Origin: Megalonaias nervosa
Lineage: Eukaryota > Mollusca > Bivalvia > Unionida > Unionidae
Direction: 5' to 3'
Assembly (NCBI GenBank): GCA_016617855.1
Contig: JAECUM010016918.1
Location: 1 to 64,000, forward strand
DNA: 64,000 bases
In this document: in pieces, positions 62,101 through 62,422 of the stretch
How positions within the stretch are numbered: position 1 is the first letter of the stretch
Layout: every line of letters starts with the position of its first letter
The notes under the pieces: model-generated
Told to the model about the DNA's origin: nothing
What the model saw: the letters and a program-made list of their open reading frames with translations, nothing else
The model's database searches: none
Made by a program: the position numbers and the translations under genes

Positions 62101-62422
62101 ACAAAAATGGCATTTCCAATGAAAATGTTCACTATGTGACATATTCAATTATTTGCTATTGATGAGTCGGGTCTTAGAATAAACACATAAAATGTTTCTT
62201 TATACCGATAGAGTTTGAATTGAGTCTGTCAATTATTCCAAGAATGAATACCTTATACACACATGCCAAAATGAAAGTTCAAGGTGACCTTTTCATATTA
62301 CTGATTACCATCATAGTGAAGTTTTAATTCAACTGGGACCTACCTGAGGTACAGAGGTTAGCAATGCCTCTATCTGTGGAGGTTTCCAAAATGGTGACTG
62401 GAACAGCCAGCCCTGCATCAGC
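1428..62422 (-). CDS. NAGLU: alpha-N-acetylglucosaminidase (GH89), 12 C-terminal exons; 5' end outside window
   Basis: Lysosomal exo-glycosidase that removes terminal alpha-GlcNAc from heparan sulfate. I joined exons 62422-62344, 61986-61837, 57544-57402, 53323-53251, 43304-43209, 25923-25832, 24789-24685, 21929-21746, 13988-13945, 11996-11939, 3161-3062 and 1579-1428. All have AG acceptors and GT donors, and phase is kept at every junction. The coding total is 1276 nt, beginning with the last base of a split codon. In order, the product shows [105 protein letters not shown] and YPSQP. These are familiar GH89 landmarks in the correct order. The Glu in PEGINQNE should be the conserved catalytic one, recalled from the family. 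The frame is fully open, so the gene looks functional despite introns of up to 17 kb. Confidence 0.93.
1632..1960. repeat. AT-rich minisatellite, about 37-bp unit
   Basis: Eight or so copies of a unit containing atggtattaagtttctatat followed by gtcatatata. It sits in the last NAGLU intron. Confidence 0.85.
1974..2160. mobile_element. MITE with about 40-bp terminal inverted repeats (Harbinger/PIF-like)
   Basis: The left end GGGCAGTTCCATTAAAACAT and the right end, read in reverse complement (GGGCTGTTCCATTTAAACAT), pair over about 40 bp. Both also contain CCCAGGGAAGGC. The trinucleotide ATA flanks both ends (1971-1973 and 2161-2163), as expected of a 3-bp target duplication. The element is 187 bp with no coding capacity. 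Confidence 0.75.
2161..3061. other. intron; no recognised element
   Basis: A minus-strand ORF (2491-2165) runs into the MITE and has a protein-like composition ([16 protein letters not shown]). It matches nothing I recognise and lacks splice support. Nothing else stands out. Confidence 0.4.
3062..3161 (-). CDS. NAGLU: NAGLU exon
   Basis: 100 nt, acceptor TTTTACAG and donor GTAAGA. It encodes [11 protein letters not shown]...VEQ...KYPSQPV and leaves one base of a Gly codon. It is equivalent to the human-type segment F.Q..FD..VF..EQ.F.....YPSQP. Confidence 0.93.
3196..4061 (-). repeat. 3' LTR of the gypsy element
   Basis: In plus orientation it begins TGTTACGAGTCTAGGCTC and ends ATATATATAACA. 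Similar copies are at 41586-42463, 20406-21335, 18480-19195 and, reversed, 53810-54592. An A/T-rich edge near 4000-4050 is shared by all copies. Confidence 0.9.
4205..4560 (-). pseudogene. gypsy RNase H domain
   Basis: The open frame encodes [46 protein letters not shown] and [16 protein letters not shown]. These are the D-E-D-D landmarks of Ty3/gypsy RNase H, ending at the usual ADALSR motif. A stop upstream separates it from RT. Confidence 0.9.
4560..5500 (-). pseudogene. gypsy reverse transcriptase
   Basis: The frame 5456-4908 encodes [58 protein letters not shown] and AYIDD, which is the catalytic box. The connection region towards RNase H (4907-4560) is broken by frameshifts. A recognisable N-terminal flank (DVPTRT-like) lies near 5515, directly after integrase, so RT truly follows INT here. 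Confidence 0.9.
5834..6616 (-). pseudogene. gypsy integrase, located upstream of RT
   Basis: Segments in two frames. CHTC and MVGK (around 6330-6300) are the end of the HHCC zinc finger. [13 protein letters not shown] holds the first catalytic Asp, [10 protein letters not shown] the second, and SSMERTF the likely Glu. 6616-6410 encodes the region before the zinc finger. At least one frameshift occurs near 6140. It sits between protease and RT, not after RNase H. Confidence 0.88.
6733..7290 (-). pseudogene. gypsy retropepsin-like protease
   Basis: A broken frame. [12 protein letters not shown] (about 7195-7160) is the aspartic protease active-site region, but the usual DTG/DSG reads DTD. It is followed by [29 protein letters not shown] and the linker TDKPCLDRK...[18 protein letters not shown]. 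The missing glycine suggests a non-functional copy. Confidence 0.75.
7336..8832 (-). pseudogene. gypsy Gag (capsid and CCHC knuckle) with a K/E/Q-rich repeat
   Basis: The N-terminal part (8832-8566) has [20 protein letters not shown]. Then follows a long charged tract of [16 protein letters not shown] repeats (about 8530-8170) in two frames. The capsid part has [18 protein letters not shown] (8018-7900) and [11 protein letters not shown]...[12 protein letters not shown]. The zinc knuckle [14 protein letters not shown] lies near 7440. Three frames are needed to read it, so it is inactivated. Confidence 0.85.
8858..9048 (-). repeat. truncated 5' LTR of the gypsy element
   Basis: About 190 bp nearly identical to the outer end of the 3' LTR ('gatacagtgtttctattatt' through 'acataaca'). 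The remaining LTR, the primer-binding site and the leader are deleted. The junction is at about 8857-8864. Confidence 0.88.
9194..9342. repeat. 75-bp direct duplication
   Basis: Two almost identical copies (9194-9268 and 9269-9342) of a unit starting ataccaattacagaataatg; the second lacks two bases. Confidence 0.9.
9343..10096. other. intron; nothing recognised
   Basis: AT-rich single-copy-looking sequence between the gypsy element and the SINE. No ORF with family features and no repeats seen. Confidence 0.4.
10109..10433 (-). mobile_element. tRNA-derived SINE
   Basis: The minus strand starts with a tRNA-like head carrying box A (GTGGCCTAGTGGTTAGAGCG) and box B (GGTTCGATCCCCGG). A non-tRNA body follows ('ctgtctgcgg'-type). 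It ends in a short ATCAC/ATCACATC tail. The identical 12-mer AAACTTTTATTT flanks it at 10097-10108 and 10434-10445, a clear target duplication. No conserved CCA-bearing mature tRNA is implied. Confidence 0.92.
10446..11102. other. intron; nothing recognised
   Basis: No repeat array, ORF or element end detected between the SINE and the next minisatellite. Confidence 0.4.
11103..11800. repeat. minisatellite, about 36-bp unit
   Basis: About 18 copies of a unit such as ataggccatgatgtcccagt plus gataacaccaaaaata. Long ORFs on the minus strand here (GHHGLF/GTSWPI repeats) come from the repeat and are not genes. It lies about 140 bp downstream, in gene sense, of the YYKPRW exon. Confidence 0.92.
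11939..11996 (-). CDS. NAGLU: NAGLU exon
   Basis: 58 nt, acceptor TTTACAG and donor GTAACC. It encodes [19 protein letters not shown], equivalent to YYxPRWxLF in the family. Confidence 0.92.
11997..12394. other. intron; nothing recognised
   Basis: Short AT-rich intron segment with no recognisable element. Confidence 0.35.
12395..12655 (+). repeat. interspersed repeat, copy 1
   Basis: Contains tttaatgccatttttagcac, gataggctatacatggtgg, gaagaagaactctggga and aggaaccactgaac. The same blocks in the same order occur on the minus strand at 56776-56935, so this is a dispersed family, probably a SINE or a non-autonomous DNA element. Ends not defined. Confidence 0.7.
12770..13460 (+). repeat. degenerate tandem repeat of molluscan type, about 125-bp period
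   Basis: About five diverged units each with 'gaccttga/cctttgaccttttgaccccaaaat', 'cttcctta-ccc-aagt-caa', a 'caaactttggt' block and 'attgtgcagaaacca'. It ends in 'gatggatgaatgaaaagaca' and 'gacagctgg', a common end in such repeats. Confidence 0.7.
13461..13944. other. intron; AT-rich, loosely repetitive
   Basis: Four loosely related copies of 'aataaattccatatatttgg-gagttcaataa' (about 13690-13920); otherwise nothing. Confidence 0.45.
13945..13988 (-). CDS. NAGLU: NAGLU micro-exon
   Basis: Only 44 nt. Acceptor CCCTTTCAG, donor GTAACT. It encodes [15 protein letters not shown], with the last codon shared with the next exon. It matches the family's DYANKQWAGL segment and is too short to stand out as an ORF. 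Confidence 0.9.
14393..15092. repeat. compound minisatellite (32-bp and about 60-bp units)
   Basis: Alternating units: catgacaacactaacattat plus gagacattaaat, and actagtgtagcaatatggta plus cagtcaaacactatta. A higher-order unit of about 250 bp seems duplicated (14393-14630 and 14740-14880). Confidence 0.85.
15290..15465. repeat. 36-bp AT-rich minisatellite, left block
   Basis: About five copies of agaatttagtatttatatta plus ctaatagataatgac. The same array resumes at 16620, after about 1.15 kb of unrelated sequence. Confidence 0.85.
15470..15603. repeat. long palindrome (about 55-bp arms)
   Basis: The left arm runs from atctcaaatgggtaatgatt to gttgaataatgtccagc. Its complement runs from gctggacattattcaa to cattacccatttgagat. 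The loop is about 8 nt. The arms are nearly perfect and can form a long hairpin. Confidence 0.9.
15604..16619. other. about 1-kb insert inside the 36-bp minisatellite, origin unknown
   Basis: Short inverted ends 'tttatcacata' (about 15602-15613) and 'tatgtgataaat' (about 16599-16610) suggest a non-autonomous DNA element, perhaps including the adjoining palindrome. A minus-strand ORF at 16579-16292 has no recognised similarity. Confidence 0.4.
16620..16862. repeat. 36-bp AT-rich minisatellite, right block
   Basis: Diverged copies of the same unit as at 15290-15465 (agaatttagtatttatatta). Confidence 0.75.
17193..17560. repeat. minisatellite, about 62-bp unit
   Basis: About five to six copies of gaataggtcattgaattagg plus ttgcatcaattctgttatgt and aaacaggtgtggacatttag. 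Confidence 0.9.
17795..18262. repeat. minisatellite, about 32-bp unit
   Basis: Fourteen or so copies of ccccatttcaaattgctgtc plus aacatacacttt. It is open in three frames because the unit lacks stops, so the ORFs are artefacts. Confidence 0.92.
18480..19195 (-). repeat. solo LTR of the gypsy family, diverged
   Basis: Begins TGTTATGACTCTACAATC and ends ACTTAACACA, with recognisable internal blocks ('tttgtaaaatt-aacaaat', 'ccaagaatac-aagtgaaaaa', 'gaattaaatcccaaataatcc', the last tandemly duplicated). No target duplication seen. It is older than the other copies. Confidence 0.8.
19196..20127. other. intron; nothing recognised
   Basis: No element ends, arrays or coding signals recognised. Confidence 0.35.
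20128..20290. repeat. minisatellite, about 48-bp unit, three copies
   Basis: The unit contains gttattaatgatgacatgtc and atcaagtctttttgagttca. Confidence 0.85.
20406..21335 (-). repeat. solo LTR of the gypsy family
   Basis: Begins TGTTTTGAGTCTATGCTC and ends ACTATACATAACA. It aligns along its whole length with the 3' LTR at 3196. The flanks are GAAG and CAAG, an imperfect 4-bp target duplication. Confidence 0.87.
21343..21612. repeat. minisatellite, about 65-bp unit, four copies
   Basis: The unit includes atcaaaatgagactgacccc and aggggtccatgatcaactgg. Confidence 0.88.
21746..21929 (-). CDS. NAGLU: NAGLU exon
   Basis: 184 nt from acceptor CCTACCAG to donor GTAAGT. It encodes [16 protein letters not shown] and then FLLGSWI and [10 protein letters not shown]. 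It is the longest exon in the window and the clearest match to the GH89 C-terminal helical domain. Confidence 0.95.
22040..22405. repeat. minisatellite, about 48-bp unit with a shorter variant
   Basis: About eight copies of gatgtgctaatgctattttt plus caatgaagacactactatat; some units lack the 'ctactatattaacatct' part. Confidence 0.92.
22510..22645. repeat. 18-bp minisatellite
   Basis: Seven copies of aaatatccaaatcacaaac. The array directly follows ggattttgtggttgctacaa, a block also found beside the array at 46685. Confidence 0.9.
22783..22978. mobile_element. palindromic MITE, copy 1
   Basis: About 190 bp; the left half (tactcacttataa, ctgccactgcataatg, aactggcagatct) is the inverse of the right half (gcattatctgaggcagatca, ttggacttgacttataagta). 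Related copies are at 46321-46530 and 48314-48494. Confidence 0.8.
22979..24684. other. intron; short hairpins only
   Basis: A short TA/TATG microsatellite (22979-23008). A hairpin ggtccccctcaga/tctgagggacc at 23355-23387. An 11-bp perfect inverted repeat with two CACGTG cores at 23666-23715. No coding signal. Confidence 0.5.
24685..24789 (-). CDS. NAGLU: NAGLU exon
   Basis: 105 nt. It completes the Arg codon, then encodes [12 protein letters not shown]...LYYVEI and ends within the Gln codon of AKLQ. The acceptor is TTGTTGTAG and the donor GTAAGG. Confidence 0.92.
25110..25245. repeat. 40-bp AT-rich tandem repeat, three copies
   Basis: Unit aaataccatgataaattata plus taatgatgaatactgatatt. 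Confidence 0.88.
25353..25610 (-). other. orphan exon-like ORF encoding a coiled coil
   Basis: About 83 codons begin right after a good acceptor (TTATTTCAG) and run to a TAA. The product is strongly helical and charged ([20 protein letters not shown], then [16 protein letters not shown]), with heptad-like spacing. It lies in the NAGLU intron between exons 25832 and 24789, and as a cassette it would bring a stop into NAGLU. It could be the terminal exon of an alternative NAGLU transcript, an exon of a nested gene, or a retrocopied fragment. I do not recognise the family. Confidence 0.35.
25832..25923 (-). CDS. NAGLU: NAGLU exon
   Basis: 92 nt from acceptor CCTATAG to donor GTGAGT. It encodes [17 protein letters not shown] and then a Ser/Thr-rich end, and leaves two bases of an Arg codon. 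The intron before it holds the complete Polinton and a solo LTR, and is about 17.3 kb long. Confidence 0.92.
25940..26143. repeat. 26-bp minisatellite
   Basis: Eight copies of cagtgtacacaaacacaaat plus aatatt, starting 17 bp upstream of the exon at 25923. Confidence 0.92.
26453..26585. repeat. 31-bp minisatellite, four copies
   Basis: Unit ttattagcccatgtatacat plus gtcatggttat; it ends about 50 bp from the Polinton left terminus. Confidence 0.88.
26635..26874 (+). repeat. Polinton left terminal inverted repeat
   Basis: Pairs with 40510-40750 over its full length with scattered mismatches. Its own two ends are short inverted repeats of each other (agcagcagagaggatgaac and ttgtcaccctctctgctgct). 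Confidence 0.93.
26901..27818 (+). pseudogene. Polinton protein of unknown function (first gene, Pro-rich linker)
   Basis: A start at 26901 is followed by a helical segment ([15 protein letters not shown]), a Pro/Gln-rich linker (about 27140-27200) and a block with [11 protein letters not shown] and [11 protein letters not shown]. After a frame change near 27460 there is a charged helix ([15 protein letters not shown]) and a C-terminal domain with [12 protein letters not shown] and IADDYF. A TGA at 26934 and at least two frame changes break it. It lies just inside the left repeat, first in the virion-gene block, so a structural or packaging role is plausible, but no family is recognised. It may be two genes. 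Confidence 0.55.
27915..28284 (+). pseudogene. small Gly/Ala-rich virion protein, adenovirus pVI-like
   Basis: Begins around [20 protein letters not shown] and continues [20 protein letters not shown], an amphipathic Gly/Ala/Val-rich stretch like the membrane-active minor proteins of adenoviruses and Polintons. A TGA near 28094 and a frame change precede a tail with [20 protein letters not shown] and GLRGRR, a possible maturation-protease site. It sits directly before the capsid gene. The assignment rests on composition and position. Confidence 0.45.
28296..29111 (+). pseudogene. Polinton major capsid protein, N-terminal part, broken and truncated
   Basis: The start at 28296 gives an N-terminal frame (about 60 codons, Tyr-rich). 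After a frame change near 28470 it continues with [20 protein letters not shown] and [19 protein letters not shown]. After another at about 28690 it continues with [37 protein letters not shown] and [10 protein letters not shown]. This matches my memory of the first jelly roll of Polinton double-jelly-roll capsid proteins. The family is usually 500 residues or more; here about 270 remain before the next gene, so the second jelly roll seems deleted. Confidence 0.65.
29119..29485 (+). pseudogene. small basic virion protein, pX/mu-like
   Basis: The frame encodes a Lys-rich start, then a hydrophobic Ala-rich helix ([20 protein letters not shown]) and a basic tail (KGKGLRLPG, with the GKGLRLPGT block twice). 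It resembles the adenoviral core/membrane-active peptides cleaved by the viral protease. A TGA at 29207-29209 interrupts the frame. It lies between capsid and protease genes. Confidence 0.45.
29494..29979 (+). pseudogene. adenain-like cysteine protease (C5/Ulp1 fold)
   Basis: The start at 29494 follows the previous gene by 8 bp. It contains [22 protein letters not shown] (catalytic His), [11 protein letters not shown] (the Asp/Glu after a beta strand) and PICG, the likely Cys region. That is the His-Asp/Glu-Cys order of the adenoviral maturation protease, which cleaves capsid precursors. After PICG (about 29808) the residues no longer look like the family and another frame reads better, so a frameshift has probably destroyed the C-terminal part. 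Confidence 0.75.
29985..30980 (+). pseudogene. fibre-like protein with a phage tail-fibre motif
   Basis: One frame runs 332 codons with two internal TGA stops (30207-30209 and 30279-30281). The N-terminus is helical ([18 protein letters not shown]). The middle has [20 protein letters not shown] followed by [18 protein letters not shown], the trimeric fibre shaft motif well known from bacteriophage tail fibres. The C-terminal 120 residues are beta-rich ([20 protein letters not shown]) and could be the receptor-binding head. Placement beside the protease suits a surface spike. Confidence 0.7.
30991..31460 (+). pseudogene. two-transmembrane Polinton protein
   Basis: The start lies 10 bp after the fibre stop. 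31110-31260 encodes two hydrophobic segments ([20 protein letters not shown] and [20 protein letters not shown]) ending in Arg-rich residues. A frame change at about 31265 leads to a soluble tail with [19 protein letters not shown]. Two TM segments plus a 'DG.IS.EEF' helix is a recurrent Polinton gene type as far as I recall; the role is unknown, perhaps virion membrane or scaffold. Confidence 0.5.
31485..32105 (+). pseudogene. Polinton capsid-associated (minor capsid/penton-like) protein
   Basis: One frame from 31485 to a TAG at 32105, with one TAA at 31698-31700. It encodes [37 protein letters not shown] and [13 protein letters not shown]. The strand pattern 'ALVxLxxYYSxxNI', 'IPxGSYxIxxIN' and 'SVLGF' is familiar from Polinton and adintovirus structural proteins. 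At 206 codons it may be complete in length. An S-D-like TATAATA/AATAATA spacer precedes it. Confidence 0.55.
32106..33241. repeat. Polinton centre: decayed end of the structural block and a (TTA)n-rich tract
   Basis: 32106-32320 still shows coding-like pieces ([20 protein letters not shown] in one frame). 32640-33225 is a long imperfect ATT/TTA microsatellite punctuated by ttctgattcagatttttatt blocks (about ten), which mark a higher-order repeat. A run of nine G occurs at 32310. Confidence 0.8.
33242..33640 (+). pseudogene. small Polinton protein, unknown function
   Basis: A 132-codon frame with a single TAG (about 33401). It is acidic and helical: [20 protein letters not shown], then [20 protein letters not shown] and a Cys/Asp-rich end ([10 protein letters not shown]). 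It lies between two AT-rich repeat tracts in the middle of the element. No family recognised. Confidence 0.45.
33755..33955. repeat. tandem repeat attctgataataataatatttattttt
   Basis: Six copies of an about 32-bp AT-rich unit inside the Polinton, a second block of the kind at 32640. Confidence 0.85.
34077..34592 (-). pseudogene. HNH endonuclease (homing/NUMOD type)
   Basis: 172 codons in one frame with a single TGA at 34538-34536. The start encodes a NUMOD-like YEAS element, followed by [14 protein letters not shown] (the first His of the HNH core), [20 protein letters not shown] and QSQNCKL (the Asn/His part; the usual H before IDxDxxNN reads L or D here), and a C-terminal helix-turn-helix-like NUMOD1 block ([20 protein letters not shown]). 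Such endonucleases nick or cut DNA and often move independently. It is antisense to the flanking structural genes. Confidence 0.75.
34704..34928 (-). CDS. small zinc-binding Polinton protein
   Basis: An intact 74-codon frame with paired cysteines: [24 protein letters not shown] and [11 protein letters not shown]. Two CxxC knuckles after a Cys/His-rich start suggest two small zinc sites. It is one of the few unbroken genes of the element and lies 43 bp from the divergent polymerase gene, so a shared promoter region (34929-34970) is possible. The function is not known; a nucleic acid-binding role is plausible. Confidence 0.55.
   Translation of the reverse strand: MYIMIQTKNQCKWLMIGFTAPCNKACINEFCGYHMQSVRHGSLGPKPCLRCGVGVRGETWLCVQCGGKRYRELK
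34971..38030 (+). pseudogene. DNA polymerase-like region running into an SF1 helicase (replication protein), broken
   Basis: The N-terminal frame 34971-35657 has a TGA (35238) and a TAA. It is followed by pieces in other frames. [11 protein letters not shown] (36184) looks like the polymerase family B motif A region and ATDSFYI (about 36894-36914) like motif C. The helicase has [10 protein letters not shown] (Walker A, 37129), IIIWDEIC (Walker B, about 37310), [13 protein letters not shown] (motif III), HSSQGLT and [10 protein letters not shown] (motifs V-VI). TGA stops occur at 36283, 37108, 37278 and 37878. No start codon or spacer clearly divides the two, so one fused protein of about 1000 residues is likely. 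It should replicate the element's DNA. Confidence 0.65.
38323..39281 (-). pseudogene. retrovirus-like DDE integrase of the Polinton
   Basis: The start at 39281 encodes [19 protein letters not shown] and [16 protein letters not shown] (the N-terminal zinc/DNA-binding region), then [11 protein letters not shown] with the first catalytic Asp. After a frame change, QVDSGKEF carries the second Asp (codon 38883-38881), and 35 codons further the catalytic Glu (38778-38776) is immediately followed by a TGA (38775-38773). The C-terminal frame 38550-38323 has [14 protein letters not shown] and [12 protein letters not shown], a chromo/SH3-like tail. It integrates element DNA and makes 6-bp duplications. 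It is inactivated. Confidence 0.85.
39304..39811 (-). pseudogene. zinc ribbon plus phospholipase A2 (parvovirus VP1-like) protein
   Basis: The start at 39811 encodes LYCVRCR. A frame change near 39765 leads to [13 protein letters not shown], together a two-CxxC ribbon of the DUF5679 type. Then come [17 protein letters not shown] (calcium-binding loop of viral PLA2) and, in another frame, CHIHDVAY, the HD catalytic motif. It ends [11 protein letters not shown]...GKLVLGAGN. This is the signature order of the PLA2 domain that parvoviruses use to leave endosomes. It sits between the integrase and ATPase genes, on the integrase strand. Confidence 0.75.
39835..40502 (+). pseudogene. FtsK/A32-like genome-packaging ATPase
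   Basis: A short N-terminal frame (39835-39915) shifts into 39912-40346. There [20 protein letters not shown] is Walker A (GxxxxSKT instead of GKT), [11 protein letters not shown] is Walker B, and [20 protein letters not shown] with [10 protein letters not shown] is the sensor/arginine region. A TGA at 40344-40346 interrupts. The same frame then continues with [10 protein letters not shown] and ends at 40502, 7 bp before the right terminal repeat. It pumps DNA into capsids. SKT in place of GKT is another sign of decay. Confidence 0.85.
40510..40750 (-). repeat. Polinton right terminal inverted repeat
   Basis: Inverse of the left repeat, beginning agcagcagagagggtgaacg internally and ending ctgttcaccctctctgctgct at the tip. 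It follows the packaging ATPase stop by 7 bp. Confidence 0.93.
40751..41585. other. intron; nothing clear
   Basis: Contains a short GA microsatellite (about 41185-41205) and a 'gggaccccc-aagggacccc' repeat near 41281. No coding signal or element ends. Confidence 0.4.
41586..42463 (-). repeat. solo LTR of the gypsy family, well preserved
   Basis: TGTTATCAGTCTAGGCTC to ATATACATAAACA, aligned end to end with the 3' LTR at 3196 and visibly the closest copy. CTCC flanks both ends (41582-41585 and 42464-42467), a perfect 4-bp target duplication. It arose by recombination between the LTRs of a full insertion. Confidence 0.92.
42555..42815. repeat. 30-bp minisatellite
   Basis: Nine copies of ctagtctaatatgtgtacca plus atctatacca; the ORF over it ([10 protein letters not shown] repeats) is an artefact. 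Confidence 0.92.
43098..43246. repeat. 49-bp triplication covering the end of a NAGLU exon and its donor
   Basis: Three units start gttttgcacctacctcctga (43098), gttttgtacttgcctcctga (43147) and gttttgcacttacctcctga (43196). The third holds the real exon end and GT donor. In gene sense the next copy has a GC (AGGCAAGTAC) donor and the furthest a GT (AGGTAGGTGC). Confidence 0.9.
43209..43304 (-). CDS. NAGLU: NAGLU exon (RSVYN segment) with its 3' end triplicated
   Basis: Thirty-two codons in phase 0 on both sides. The acceptor is TTACCCTAG and the donor GTAAGT. It begins RSVYNNSG, the family landmark, and ends PPISQE. The last exon bases and the donor belong to a 49-bp unit repeated twice more just downstream in the gene sense (43098-43195), giving decoy donors. 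Confidence 0.88.
43520..46317. mobile_element. hAT-type DNA transposon, about 2.8 kb, non-autonomous or decayed
   Basis: Ends TAGAGGTGAAACAATTCATC and, in reverse complement, TAGGGGTGAAACGATACACC, the familiar hAT 'CAGxGGTGAAA' terminus type. The 8-mer ATACATAC flanks both ends (43512-43519, 46318-46325), the hAT target duplication length. No transposase motif was recognised inside; small ORFs (44206-44412 with [11 protein letters not shown], 45992-45537) may be remnants or chance. Confidence 0.85.
46321..46530. mobile_element. palindromic MITE, copy 2
   Basis: Shares 'actcactta', 'gcataatgcactggcag'-type blocks and 'cagttggactggacttattt' with copies 1 and 3. Its edge coincides with the hAT target duplication. 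Confidence 0.75.
46685..47215. repeat. minisatellite, about 38-bp unit
   Basis: About 14 copies of ccatgacattcatggaaacc plus aaaggaccccttccccaat. Open frames over it on both strands are artefacts. It is preceded by gtggattttgtggttactac. Confidence 0.92.
47375..47515. repeat. short tandem repeat, about 60 bp, three copies
   Basis: Units with taaacatgaatactgtaatt plus taaactgatacatgaattcc. Confidence 0.75.
47905..48185. repeat. 47-bp minisatellite, six copies
   Basis: Unit tggagtggattggtatgcca plus atatgaactaaatatgtaatt. Confidence 0.9.
48314..48494. mobile_element. palindromic MITE, copy 3
   Basis: About 180 bp, related to copy 1 ('gttgggttcaaccgcagac', 'gccattgcataatgtgccagc', 'gtcaggagtaatcagtaca'). 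Confidence 0.7.
48950..50900 (-). mobile_element. decayed non-LTR retrotransposon (LINE), RT region
   Basis: On the minus strand, in order: [20 protein letters not shown] (50629-50366) and [15 protein letters not shown], the stretch between endonuclease and RT in CR1/jockey-type LINEs. [20 protein letters not shown] (near 49736) is a damaged YADD box. [10 protein letters not shown]...[19 protein letters not shown] (49330-49064) is the C-terminal thumb. The RT palm (49740-50200) is full of stops. This is an old copy, 5' truncated or diverged beyond 50900. Confidence 0.75.
51112..51180. repeat. (TA)n microsatellite
   Basis: Nearly pure TA dinucleotides of about 28 units, ending in TACATATACATATG. 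Confidence 0.95.
51181..51829. other. intron; possible further LINE remnant
   Basis: A minus-strand ORF (51417-51180) has a credible protein composition ([15 protein letters not shown]) and lies on the strand and side expected for the 5' part of the LINE ending at 50900. No motif confirms it. Confidence 0.35.
51830..52545. repeat. 71-bp minisatellite, about ten copies
   Basis: Unit tgtctctgtagccatgtctg, gtaatgaaaccctggtagct, gtagaccagttaatgtacag and ttccattgt. Confidence 0.93.
52795..52945. repeat. 52-bp tandem repeat, three copies
   Basis: Unit tgtttgtcctgaatatatgc, acttttacttccaaaatctg, tttaggtg. Confidence 0.9.
53251..53323 (-). CDS. NAGLU: NAGLU exon
   Basis: 73 nt. The first base completes the Trp codon of the previous exon, followed by 24 codons including SHFALSRYG and AWQLLK. 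Acceptor TTTCCTCAG and donor GTAAGA. It corresponds to the family segment SFAARRYG...AWRLL. Confidence 0.9.
53570..53809. repeat. 38-bp minisatellite, left part, split by an LTR
   Basis: Six copies of ctgccatacacagctcatgc plus acagattcaactgtgtga. The array resumes at 54593-54655 on the far side of the solo LTR. Confidence 0.92.
53810..54592 (+). repeat. solo LTR of the gypsy family, opposite orientation
   Basis: Reads TGTATGTATATCTAATTTGC at the left and ends in 'tttgctcttttctgatactttg...gtcataata', the reverse complement of the other LTR copies. Internal blocks (accatgtcagtgacagttttg, 'acaatcttaaatgaaa'-type, tttcacaaaacttgttggtt) match. The flanks CCAT and CCAC are a near 4-bp duplication inside the 38-bp minisatellite. 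Confidence 0.85.
54593..54655. repeat. 38-bp minisatellite, right part
   Basis: One and a half units (cacacagttcatgtacagat, tcaactatgcaattgcca) that continue the array interrupted at 53809. Confidence 0.85.
54690..56235 (+). mobile_element. decayed non-LTR retrotransposon (LINE), RT and 3' end
   Basis: 54727-54945 encodes [20 protein letters not shown] (RT motif with FLDLxKAF). Then [19 protein letters not shown] and MFADDT (catalytic FADD) near 54950-55060, then [16 protein letters not shown]. 55606-55850 encodes APDYLTNNF and [16 protein letters not shown], the usual C-terminal end. Several stops and frameshifts. A 3' region with 'ggcctcaatgaagattggtc' ends in a (ATT/ATC)n tail near 56235. 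It is of the CR1/jockey-like lineage, from motif style only. Confidence 0.82.
56060..56130. repeat. (TA)n(CA)n microsatellite
   Basis: About 20 TA units followed by CA units, within the 3' part of the LINE. Confidence 0.95.
56776..56935 (-). repeat. interspersed repeat, copy 2
   Basis: On the minus strand it reads 'gtttaatgccattttccagc', gataggctatac, 'ggtggaggaagaaccctgg', 'aggaagaaccacagac' and 'gctactggcaagctttctca', matching 12395-12655 in order. Confidence 0.75.
56945..57260. repeat. minisatellite, about 37-bp unit with a longer higher-order repeat
   Basis: Units agtgaatggtgatacctgtg plus tcaaagttagggact. A block 'gttatatgtgggacttt-...cagacaccataaata' recurs at about 56740 and 57118. 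Confidence 0.88.
57402..57544 (-). CDS. NAGLU: NAGLU exon with the PEGINQNE motif
   Basis: 143 nt, entering in phase 0 and leaving two bases of a Trp codon. The acceptor is TTATATAG and the donor GTAAGG. It encodes [20 protein letters not shown] followed by VVYE. The glutamate after TP aligns, from memory of the family, with a catalytic GH89 carboxylate. Confidence 0.93.
57600..58705. repeat. 43-bp minisatellite, about 26 copies
   Basis: Unit catgcacttgtcaagggaca plus gcaagacacaattttacataaaa. Starts 56 bp upstream of the exon at 57544. ORFs in it (HLSRD, KTCTCH) are artefacts. Confidence 0.95.
58706..60929. other. intron; nothing firm
   Basis: A (GA)n tract at 60133-60149 is the only clear structure. 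Several ORFs of 60-86 codons show no recognisable motifs. Confidence 0.4.
60930..61120. repeat. 41-bp tandem repeat, four to five copies
   Basis: Unit tcaatcataattcaagctac plus aatttcctttgaacactgaa. Confidence 0.88.
61121..61836. other. intron; two nested hairpins
   Basis: Stems ttttgtgagatcaa/ttgatctcacaaaa (61499-61547) and taaacctgatg/catcaggttta (about 61570-61648). Otherwise nothing. Confidence 0.55.
61837..61986 (-). CDS. NAGLU: NAGLU exon
   Basis: Fifty codons in phase 0 on both sides, with acceptor TTTGCAG and donor GTAAGT. It encodes LDLFAE...[14 protein letters not shown], the most conserved stretch of the family, which lines the active site. Confidence 0.95.
62344..62422 (-). CDS. 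NAGLU: NAGLU exon (first in window)
   Basis: The acceptor is ATCCTCAG and the donor is GTAGGT. After one base completing a split codon it encodes LMQGWLFQ...[13 protein letters not shown] (26 codons), the tryptophan-rich GH89 core segment. The preceding exon, expected to carry the NEM/NEN-QPPS region, was not found in the remaining 1.6 kb. Confidence 0.9.
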